The notes beneath the pieces were generated by a model. The model saw only the letters and a list, made by a program, of their open reading frames with translations. It had not been told where the DNA came from and searched no databases. Both the position numbers and the translations under genes were made by a program. 64,000 bases of DNA from Maylandia zebra (Eukaryota; Chordata; Actinopteri; Cichliformes; Cichlidae). Where the stretch lies: contig NC_135177.1 of NCBI RefSeq assembly GCF_041146795.1, forward strand, positions 23,782,560-23,846,559, read 5' to 3'. Shown here in pieces: positions 50,001 through 62,000 of the stretch (position 1 is its first letter; each line of letters starts with the position of its first letter).

Positions 50001-53000
50001 CAGACAAACATTAAAAGATCATCCCTTGATTATTTATGAGCTTGTTTATCACAAGTAAGTCTACAAGAACACCCAAGTTCTATATGATCACTAAAATATT
50101 CAGAAGTCAGTTCGGGATAAAAACTCTTCTGGAGTCTTTTATAAAACGATAAGAACAGAGGCAGACGTCACGCAGCAGCTGCCTGCTGTTATTTTATTTT
50201 TCTGCCAGGCAGCATCAGGACGTTTTTCTCCTTTGACATTTGCATCCCACAAGGGAGACAGAGACGTAGAGAGGACAGGCAGAAACATGACCGAGCATAA
50301 GCCACAGTTACACCTGTTCAGCCAAACATGAAACAGTTCTGTAGTTTGAGGCAGCTTGAGTTGGTCCCTGCTGGATGTGCATCATCCTCAGATACACACC
50401 TTCTGCTTGAGTCCCCTTAAGCGACTGTTGATGGTTTAGGACAAAGATTATTGTGGCGGATGCTCAGATGGAGCTTTGAGCTTACTTGAAGCCATGTTGA
50501 TATTTTATGTGGCGTGAGACTACGTCCTGAAATATTCAACATGTCAGTTTGTCCTGATTTTTTGCCCAGAGCCCTTACTCTCAGCACAGACACATCCACC
50601 AACTACCCCGAGGCAGGTTGTGGTGAGAAACAAGAACATTTGGCCAGGGGAGGACGTACGAGTGCAAGTGTGACATTATTTTGAGTCTGCTTTAGTCCCA
50701 AACAGACACTCTTCACCAAATAACAAAGTAGATAATCGTCTCATAGAATATACCGACTACATTTTCCCAGTTGCAGTTGTGTCCCCTTCTTCATCAAGCC
50801 GTCAGTAAGCCTACTCATCAGCAGCGCTGGAATTCAATTGATTTTCCAGTCTATTAGTAAAGGTCAAGTACTGAGAGAAACACAGTTGAGTGAAATGATC
50901 AATGACGTACTGTATCGACTGGGCTGTAGGGTGTTGACATGCAGCGGTGATAAATCAGCTTGAATACATACACATCATATCAAATCAATCGCTACATGAG
51001 TCAAAACTCTTTATGATGGTGTTCATTATATTTTACAGGGCAGTTCAGTGGAGAAATTACAATCATTTTTTTAAACATTCATGTGAAATGGGGATGCCGG
51101 GCTCTCAAAAACTGTCACGTGAATCCGCACATCCTCCAGCTTTATGAAACGTTATCACAGCAAATTTCAGAGTTCAGTTCATTGCCACTTCTCCTTTTTC
51201 AGTAAAAAAGCCACTGTACACTTTCTGCTTGGCACCAAACAGGCATGTAGACACACTTAGGGGCAGTCTGGCAAACCTATTGGAGCATTTAGCAGCTAAA
51301 AAGCCTGGAAAAGGCCTCCTGGGAAATGGTTAAAAAAAAACAGCAAAAACAGAGCAGAAGAGACAGAAACATGACTGCAAATTGCTAAATGTGGATAGTA
51401 ATAACTAAAAAAAATGTTTTGAAAGAAATAAAATGATCCCTGTTAAGTCAGAAACGGTGCTGAGCTGTCATGATTATTAGGCTGAGAGCTCAAATCTTAC
51501 AGGGGCAGATGCAGGCCCAGGGAAGAGGAAACAAGACGTCAGCACGCTGAAAATTTAATGTGTGAAGGTCTTAGGTAAATATCACAGCTCCAGCAGCTCC
51601 AGCAGCTCCAACAGCTCCACCTACAATTAGGGTCATTTGCATTATGTAACATCCATTTTTAGTGCACACTGTTGTCTTTTGAATCAGTTTACATCAGCTC
51701 GACAAAGAGTGTGCAGGTCAAAAGGTTGCCTCGTTAAACTGCACGATGTTCACCGTGGGAGCGACGGTGAATCCTGAATCCTTCCAAGATTTCTGTGAAC
51801 ATGCAGGATTTGCCTAATGCAGTAATTTGTCAAGATATGTAAGAGGGAGTCTTCAAATCATTTTCTTTGTCGCTGCATCAGCGGTGAAAATCCAACAAAG
51901 GATTATTTTGCTTTCACGTGTGGTAGAGTGCTGCTGGAGCTTACGAGGAAGAGAGACAATATTAGAGCACACGATTCAGTGTGTGTCTTGTTTTCAGGAT
52001 CCACTAAATTACCGAATGTAGTCTGTTGTGTGGTCGCATCTGTGACTGTTGTGTGTTTGTGTGCGTGCGTTTGTTGTGCGTCTGAGCGAGAGAGAGAGAG
52101 AGAAACAGAGAGAGATTATGCTGGGAGCCAAAAGAGGGAATGAGTGCATGAAAGAGGGAGAGGAAGAGGAAAAAAAGACAGAAATTGGGTCAGTGATCTA
52201 CATACCAACGTACAATGTTAACATCAAATTACTCAGCTCGTGGCTTTCTTATTTCTGCTTGTGTTTATCTCTTTATCTCTTTAGAAAATAAATGCAGTTT
52301 TCAGTCATCCTTCTTGCCTAATCTCGTTCTCTTTCCATGCAGCCTTTGTCAAATTAATCCCTATCCCCATACGCCCGCCCATCCGTCTATCAGTAAATAC
52401 ATACACGCTTGCATGTAAACATCAATGCACTGTGGCAATAGCACACGAATAACACACCCGGTCGTGTTTGTTGTGAGTTAGTTTCATAAATGATGCCACA
52501 AACTGACCTTATGACCTTAATCTCATCCCTGACTGCTTTCAGAGCGGTTTGCTGTTTTAAAATGACCCGCAAATTAAGAAAAACATGACATATAAAAGTT
52601 GGCTCCTGTTTATATGCAGTACCTTCACACACTGCCCTCTTCCCATCACTCCTTTTCATTTCATTGCCCTTCATTTAGTAATCCACTGGATTATGATAAA
52701 AACATGGCAGGGATTTTTGAAGCAAGACTTAAAGGTATTATATATTTAAAAATAAGACCTCAGTTTTTTCTTTGTGTAAAGTTAGGGTGAAGCTGTAAGC
52801 ACATCGGTATTCACATTTTCAGCTCGTCTATTGTTTGTTTGCGAACGGTCCCTTTTCAAAATGCTAATTGCTTATTTCCATCTATCAAAAGCACAAAGTT
52901 TTAACTGTACTTAAGCAGAAAATCCTTACCTTTGGTTCGAAAAGATGAAAAACAAATAAATTATCAAAGTGTGTGTAGTCGGAGATTAATTTTCTGACGC

Positions 53001-56000
53001 TTAATCGTGTCATCTTTTCAGTTTTCAGTCACCTCAACAAACGAGCGATATTTATATCTGTCATTGCCAGAGACGCTCGTTTGTTTTGTTGGCAGGGCTC
53101 GCTGGGACTTTGCTGTGTGCACTTTTGCACACTTGTAATGTAAAGGCATCTGTGACTGAGCTTATAATGGTGGTACGCTTTCTGTTTTATTGCTGGGTGG
53201 GTGACTGAGAGAGGGATGCAGATCAAGCAAGAGGGCAGAGGGCTCTGCACGTTCATTGGCTGCTCAAATCGGGCGGATGCGGGAGAGGAGGGGGAGGGGA
53301 AGGAGGAGGAGGAGGGGGTTGAGGGAGCTCATAACGCTGGTGATGAGAGGCTTTGTAGCAAAGTCATGTTTCATGTCAGTGCTGTAGGAGAACACGTCTG
53401 CTAATGTGCATCTGGGACATAAAAGATGTCTATTCCTCTGTTGTCGCCCTCCTGCTGCTTTCCACTTTCAATTTCCTCATTGTCACCCATCATCTCAGGC
53501 TTATATACATAATTCTGCTGTTCATCCTACAGCTGTCTCAGTCCATCCGTCTCCATGTTCACTTCTTCCCCAGTTTGGTTTCTCTCTTTGTTGTCTTCGC
53601 ATTATTTTAGTCCCCCTTCCTTTTTCTCACTTCACACCTGTTTGAAAGCAAGGTGCGCTCTCAGAGACAAGTGAGAACACAGGAAGCCTTTTATCTGTTT
53701 ATTCTCCACTTTTTTTTTCCACTTTGTGCCTTCTTATCTTCCCCTCCCACACTGCTGCACCAGCGCCAAGCATGCATAAATGCATCCGTGCGCTCTTTTA
53801 GCACGTCAAGTTTAAGACATGCTACGCATTCTTGACAAGGTTATATAAGTGAGGTCAGGGGTTTGCTCCCACTGATGCCCTCGCTCTCATTCTCCAACTC
53901 CGAGGGTACTGTAAGGCTCCAAAAACATATGAAACTGCTGGGTCATGTTTTTTTGTTTTTAGTGTGCCATTTGCACTCAACAATACAAGAGGTTGTCTGT
54001 CTGAGGATACGCACATACTCTACATTTAGCTTTCAGACAAAGGGAGCACATTTTGAACGATGCAACCTTTAGCCGACACTCCTTTAATGGCACTCACATG
54101 CCCACACACACTCGCAGTGTAAAAATGGCAGCAGACCAACCTGGAGGCTGTGGACTCAAAATCCTCATAAGTACGAGCACTCGAGGCTCAGGCTGGCAGC
54201 AGCATGAAGTCATGTGTCAGTCACCTTGACCTCAGCGGTCAGTTGACATTAACAACTGGCAGATTTCACAGATTTTTCTGTCATATAACACAGCCTGCAG
54301 GTTCAGATGGTATTTGTTTGTGTGCGTGCGTGCGTGTTAGTGTGCGTATGAGAGAGAAAGAGCGAGAGAAATAATCAATTTATGCTTGAATGTGACTTGA
54401 TTTGACAGTTCCAATGGATTATGAATTCCAGCACATGATTCCTGAATACATATGAGGACAGTAGGCCTTTTTATTAAAAAAAGGCCAATAAAATGTTTTA
54501 ATAGGGAAATATTTGCCTAGGAATGAAGTGGTCCTGTTACGGTAATGTGCTAAAGTCTTGAGAAAACCCTTGTTTCTTTATTTTTTGCTTGGAGAATGAG
54601 GAATGCGTGCAGCGAATTATTGAAATGTGTCCAAACATACACGGAAATTTGTTATATAAGGGAACAAGAGAGCTTGTACAGTTCTAACAAGTAAGCATTG
54701 AAAGTTAATAATTGGTATGACCACACAGCCTAAACTCTCTTAGGAAAGTTTTCAGGAATCGTTCTCCGGGCTTCATGAAGGACATTCAAAGCTCTTCTTT
54801 GGATGTTGGCTGCCTTTTTGTTCTGGTCTCTGTCAAGATGATCTCACAGTGCTTCAATAATGTTAAGGTCAATGTAGAGGCCAATCCACGACTAATAGCA
54901 TTACATTGTGTATTTTTCTATCCAGGTATGCTTTTACTGCACAGTGCTAGTTTGTTTGGGATCATTGTCATTGCCAATGAAACACTTACTAGGTCATTTT
55001 GCATGGTGTATCATATTTTTCTGTGTTCATAATTCTGTCAATTTTGACCATGACAGAGCCTCCACCTCGTTTTAGAGATGGCTGCAGACACTCGTTGTTG
55101 TACCTGTCTCTATTCTATGTTGATAATTTGAACCAAAAATCACAAATTTTGATTCATCACTCCATAAGACCTGTTAGCACTGATCTTAATTTCAGTTCTT
55201 GTGCAATTAGGCCTTAACACCCACCCCTTTACTGAGACCATTTTTGTTCTATTCTTCAATTTGTTTCTATCGCAGGGGTCAGATTCATCTCTCAGATCCT
55301 GTGTCAGCTCTTCATTATGTATTTATTGAGGACTTTCAGCTACTGTTTATCTGCTGTAGATAGTTTTTTAGACCTGTCACTTCTCACTTTGTCATTTATT
55401 TTTCCAGTTTACTCAAAAGTTTTGAGGACACATCGCACACATTGCAGCTCTACTTTATTTAATCCAACAAATTGTGCTTTCTTTGCCATTTTTAAAGATT
55501 CGTCTAAAGAAACAGGAAAAGAATTATGCTTTTGTGACAGGCCAGGATGAGCAAATTGCCTAACGATACAATTTAAAATAGATTCCTTGTGAAATTATCT
55601 CTTATGTGTAGACACAACACTGGTCAATCCCTTGACTTTGGTGCCTTTTTGTACTTGATTCATAGGTCGGTGTTAAGTGGCTTAATAAGCAAAAAAATAT
55701 TCCTCTAAAAATGGCTTGGTATGTACAAGGACTGGAGTGAAAAAAAACAACCAGCGTGCAAAGAAAAACCTTGAAAGAGAACTAATGCTCAAGATAACTT
55801 TACAGAAATTACAGGAAAATCTGGCTCGTTTTTAAGAAAATATAAAGAAATTAGGAGTGGCTCATTATATAAGGCACCGTACTGTAGAAGGATTGTTTAG
55901 TACTTAATAAATATCTTTACACAGTTCTGCCGCAACTTTAGAATCACAATCCTAATATTGTGTTGGCCTCCCTCGTGCTGCTGAAATAGCTCTGATCCAT

Positions 56001-59000
56001 CGAGGCGTGGGCTTCACGAGACTTCTGAAGGTGTCGTGTGGTATCAGGCACCAGACGTTAGCATCAGATCCTTGAAGTTCGGTAGGGTGAAAGTGAATCT
56101 GTCACACTGATACAGGCTACACAGCACCTTGAACTCCTTTACATATTCCTCAAATACTGGGTGCATTACTCTGCTGAAAGAGACCACCGTCGTCAGACAA
56201 AAACTGCTGCCATGAAGGGATTACAGAGGTTATTGTTAGGTAGGTCAAGAACGATCTTCCACGCTTGAGTTGGGATATTAACTCAGACAAGTTAGACAAG
56301 TTAAAAAACTTTAAAGGAGTGTTTTAACACTTAGGGAAAATATTTTCTACTCTTACTTGCTAGAAGGGCTGACACCACTCTCTCTGCTGCTCTTTGTACG
56401 ATAAATACAAATCATATAAGCAGTCGGTTAGGCCAGGTTAGCATAAATACTGCAAAAGGAGAATAAAAACATCCAATTCTGTCCAAAGTGAGACAAATCT
56501 GCCCTACAGCAGCCTTACAGCTCACAAATCAACACACTCAAACTCCTAATTATGGTGTGTATAAATATTTATCATTAATTGCTTTTACCACATGAGACTG
56601 TGGCTAAACCGTCTCCTCCTGTTTACAGTCTTTATGCTGAAGTAAACTAACGCTTCTGTAAGTAATATCATCGTATTGCTTATTGTCCAGGAGGAGAGTG
56701 GTGCAGATGAGGTAAATAAGTCAACCTCCACCTTCAAAACGCTCACTATGACCTTTCGTGTGTGTCTTTGTGTGTGTGTATGTGACTGTCGGTTTGCTGG
56801 CCACTTCCTCTATAAACAAAAGTTAATGATAGTTCCGGGTTAAGCCAACAACAAACAAGAGACCGCTGCCTTTCAGATGAACTTTTGAACCAATGGGAAC
56901 CACAAGCCAAGCTGAAATTGATGCTTAACCCCAAACCAGTTACTGCAGTTTGATTTTGTTCTGGACAAAATGAGGGGAGCAATAAAAAGGGAGTAAGTAA
57001 GAGGGTTTTTTTGTTTGTTTTTTTGATATTCGTGACTTCTGAGCTGCACATAATACAGATCGCAAAGACCTTACATAAAACAAAATCTGAATTGTCTGAA
57101 TAATGCCAGATGTTCAATTTAAACTACGTCGCACATGATGTACACGTGCACTTTCAGTGAACCTGTGAGTATCAGCTGCACCTTGCAATCAGAGTTGACA
57201 AAGCAATCTTAACCGAAGGTCCGCTTGCTGAGGTCTTCCCAAGTTTTCGCTTTGAATGTCATGCAGATTACTTTCCATTATCTACTTCAACAGTGCACTG
57301 ACAACTGAGCTTTGAGAAAGACGGTGTGATATCACTGAAAGGTCCAGAAGAAGCTAGTCTGAGCGCAAAAGATATTTGGTCAGCTGAACTTTTATTAATG
57401 TATTTCAGCGACAAATCCAAGTGCTGGCTATTCTTAACTGGCTTGAATGTTATCAGTGTGTTATTTTCTGACCATATAAAAAAAAATAGTGGTATGTGCA
57501 TCTGAGCCCAAATTTAAGCTTGTTTCTTTAACAGCAGCTGCAGCATTTCATAGTTTAAACCTGCAAACTCATAGCAGTGAACACCGCTAATGGAGCAGTG
57601 ATCACTTTATTTATATAACCGCAAGCTGTTAATAAAACACAACCTCTCTTCTGTCTTCATGTCTCCTTACAGCCTGTCCTGTGGGCTACTTTAAGTCTAT
57701 TTCAGGCTCTATTCCCTGCACTGTGTGCCCATCCAACAGCCGAACCAGCCATGAGGGATCGAGTGTGTGTGAATGTCGCAGCGGCTTTTACCGGGCCGCC
57801 AGCGATGCCAACTCTTCTGCCTGCACAAGTGAGCTTTGTCTGTTTGTTTGTTTACGCCTGGCTCCTCTGCGAGGCGTTCAAGGGGCCTCATTGGAGTCAT
57901 TTGTCATTTGCTCAGACTGTGAGAACCGAGATACACAGTCAATGGAACAAAATCCTTTTGCTTTTAAAGACTATTTTAATCTTTAAATTGCACCAACAGA
58001 AAAACCTGTTAAGAATGAAACTTTCCTACGCTCGTTCATACGAAATTGCCTCACCATCAAACTATTTTATAAAGTTCTTTCCATTACTTTTCATTGCATA
58101 AATGTCTTTGCCAGCCTGCAGGTTCTTTCATATCTTAAACATTTTACCAGATGCTTCCATCTTAGAGTCCACCGCTTGCATTATGTATGTCAAACTCCTC
58201 CCATTCTCCCCATCTCTGCTTTCTCCGCAGCTCCTCCGTCTGCTCCTGTCTCTCTGACCTGGGAGTATGAGAGCGGCGATGGTGGGGTTTCCTTGAGGTG
58301 GCGCCCTCCGGTGGACATGGGAGGCCGAAGTGAGGTGTGGTACGGGGTGGTGTGTCGCATCTGTCCGTCACCGACCTTCACCAACTCGGCTTTGTGCTCT
58401 TGGTGTGGGGAGGGCGTCACCTTCAGCCCCTCCCAGACCAACCTGAAACAAACCAAGGTCACCCTCAACAACCTGCTGACCAGGGTCACGTATCTCATAC
58501 AGGTGCTGTGGAAAAACGGAAGATTCTTCCTTGTCTTATCTCACTCAAAGTTTGAAGCACTTCCTGGACCCACAGATGAGATGAATCCACTGTGCTCTAT
58601 TATTTTATTATAAGTGCCGCATCAGTAAATACACACCAACATTTAATATTTAGTTCGGCATACCTTGACTAAAGCATCGCTTATTCCTTATTCATAATGG
58701 ACAGATATTTCCCCATTTCCTGGCGTTTGTTGACCTGTCATAGTGGACGCTGCACGTGTCTGTCTTTGTTTCTCAAACGTTGAAGCGTGTCATAAATATA
58801 AATGGGGAGAAAAAGGCTTTGAAATTCACATCTGTGTGTTCTTGGTATTGACAGGTGCAAGCCATGAATGAAGTGTCAGCTTTGAGTCCTTTCCCAGTTC
58901 GATACTCAAGCATCAATTTCACTACGAGCCAGTCAGGTGAGAACAGGACGGAGACGATGAAAAAGATGAGATGAAAGAGGAAGAGACGCTCTGATGATGA

Positions 59001-59010
59001 CGTTTGCGTA

Positions 59011-59085
<75 letters not shown>

Positions 59086-62000
59086 AGTTTTCTCTCCCCC
59101 TCCTCCTCCCCTCTCTTTCGGTCTCTTTGCTCCATGTTTTCTGCTCCTGCTCTCTGAACGGGAGGTTGCTCGAGGTTACAAAATCCTGTCAGATCCCATT
59201 ATGGTCACTGTGGAGGAAGAAAGGGACAAATGAGAGATGGGAAGACAAAGAGACGGAGAGAAAGAAAGATGAAAGCAGATGAGTGGGCAAAGGAGAGGAG
59301 AATGGGGCATTGTGCACACCAAGTACACCATTATACAATTTTCCATGAAACCGATCAAGACTGGCTCGGAGGTTCAATGAGCTCACATTATCTAAAATCT
59401 TCCTGTGAGTGCTCTCAGAGCTTATTGATCAAATGAATGGAATGCCAGAAAGTTCCCTTTAACTGCTCCCAGCTCACTGAGTGAAACTAGATCCTGACTG
59501 GTGCACCATAAAAACTCCTACTTCACTTTTACGCTCAACTGAATTCTGTCTACATGTTTTGTAACACTGCCCTCATGTGGGCACTGTCACTTGTGAACTA
59601 ACAGCTCTCCTGTTTTAACGTGCTCAAGTATCGTCTCTTGTCACCCACAGTTCCCAGTACCGTTCCTATGATGCACCAGCTGAGCCGGGCCCCGGACTCC
59701 ATCACTCTGTCGTGGCCTCAGCCAGACAGGCCTAATGGAGACATCCTGGAGTATCAGCTCAGATACTATGACAAGGTATGTTCAGTGAAGTCACACATAC
59801 CGGCAGAAGGTTTCAGCATTCGTTTTTCAGTTTGATAGCAGCTGGTTGTGAGGGGACGTCACAACCTCTCTTACAAAACCAAGTTATTTGGTTACGAAAT
59901 GGTTGTGATGAGACAGATGCAGTATCAACTCTATGGACTGGTTTTGCCATAAACATGTTTTTAACACAAATATCTAATCAGCCAATTACGTGAAGCTCAG
60001 CACGTTTAGGTATGTAGACGTGGTCAAGATAACCAGCTGAAATTCAAACTGAGCATCAGGATGAGGAAGAAAGGTGAATTCAGTGACTTTGAACGTGGCA
60101 GGGTTTTTAGAAATTAAAGAGAGTGGTTCAAAAAAGGGCAGCACGGTGGCACGGTGGTTGGCACCGTTGCCGCACAGCAAGAAGGTCCTGAGTTCAATTC
60201 CACCATCAGGCCGGGGTCTTTCTGTGTGGAGTTTGCATGTTCTCCTCATGTTTGCGTGGGTTCCCTCCGGGTACTCCGGCTTCCTCCCACCGTCCAAAGA
60301 CATGCAACTTGTGGGGATAGGTTAATTGGATAATCCAAATTGTTACTAGGTGTGAATGTGCGAATGGTTGTCTGTCCCTGTGTGTTGGCCCTGCGACAGA
60401 CTGGTGACCTGTCCAGGGTGTACCCTGCCTCTCGCCCTATGACAGCTGGGATAGGCTCCAGCGCCCCCCTCGACCCTGAAAAGGATAAGCGGAAGCGAAT
60501 GGATGGATGGATGGTTCAAAAAAGAGAAAAGATCAGGTTTTCTGGGTGAAAATGTCTTGCTGATCCCAGAAGTCAAAGGAGAATAGTCAAACTCCTTGAT
60601 GCTGATTGGAAAGTAACATCATCCCAAATAACCACCTGTTGCAGCCTTGGTATGCAGAGAGCATCTCTGAATACACATCAAATCTGTAGCAGAAGACCAT
60701 CTTGTACTGGATGGTGAGCTTTTATGGGCCTCTTGACTTTCACCGTGACTACAAGCATCTCTCTACCTACCCGACGTGTGGTGTATTCTTTATTAGTGAG
60801 CTGGCCTGTTTTCACAGCAGTGAGCATGATCTTGCTGTTTTGACTGCAGCCTGTCTTACTCTTCCAGTATTACCAGAATTATTTAGATTTCTTTGTTTAA
60901 CTGACAAAATTATAATGTACAAAAATGTGCTAGAAACTACAAGAAGAACATTAACTCGTGTTCACAATGGCCAGCCTGCGCAGGCAACAAGATGTTTTAT
61001 AATGGAACCATTTTTTCCACCATAACACAGTATGGCATTCAAACGACAAAACAACGGTGGTTTAAGTGTTCGCTGGGTAAATACACACAAAGGCATCCTT
61101 TACTGAACATACTGGCCGTGATTGTACACAAAACAAACTGAGCCCAAACAACAGACCCTTCCTCTCTGTTCGTCAGGGTTCAGACGTGGACAGCGCATTG
61201 ACTGTGTACAGTGAGACTAACACAGTGACCGTCAAGTCTCTGATTCCCGGCTCCATCTACGCCTTCCAGATCAGAGCTCGAAATGAGCGAGGCTACGGGC
61301 CCTACAGCAACACCATCTACTTCACGACGCTGCCTCTAGGTAATGCACACAGTCATTAATTTTTTTATAGTTTAAGAAAAAAGTATATATTCTGTTATTG
61401 TAGGGTCTGTCCCTTACAATAGAAAGCATGTTGAGGCAACTGTTGTTGTGATTTGATGCTATATAAATACAACTGAATTGAACTGATTTGAAATGATTAT
61501 AGAAAACTGTCAAAAGATCATATTGGCATAAGCATTAAAATAAATGCACATGCTGTTGTTTGAGTGTGGGTGTGCACAACTGTACTTAGTACAAAAACAA
61601 GCATTTACAAAGGAAAAACAGACAAAAGCTGGGGCAGCTTTCAATTACTGTAACTGCAGTTACATTCATCTCAGTGAAGTTGCATTACTATATGTAATAC
61701 AAAGCTTAGCGGTTAATATAAGGCCTTACCATTCACATAAAAAATAGTAAGAGTAAGACCAGAGGAAGATGTCAGGATAGCATGATAAATTCAGGATAGC
61801 AGTTAGAGAAACTAGGGAACAAAGAATAAACTGTGAATCATTTTCAGTGCACTTTATTTTGCTCAATGTAAACTTCATCATGTAGAAATGAGAAGACTGT
61901 GTTGCAAACCAGAAGCACAAAACCAGCTATCAGCGACTAGATGTGATATAATTAGAAAAAGTGGACACACCAGGGTAGCAAAATTAAAGGTGATAATAAT

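Larger units (their letters stand above)
46696..57672. other. ephb6 intron 5 (11.0 kb)
   Basis: No extra exon recognised. Tc1-type relics lie at 54690-55230 and 55950-56290. A possible mariner-like relic near 49126-49600 is not firm enough to annotate. Low-complexity patches include (GA)n near 52087-52104 and a GA-rich block at 53281-53330. The remaining intervals show nothing recognisable. Confidence 0.5.
59776..61176. other. ephb6 intron 9 (1.4 kb)
   Basis: Mostly a Tc1 relic split by a complete SINE. The last part, about 60720-61170, is unassigned. Confidence 0.6.

Noticed and set aside
53404..53645. Hydrophobic open frames resembling a small membrane protein
   Set aside because: Overlapping frames in CT-rich intronic DNA with no start context, splice support or family match.
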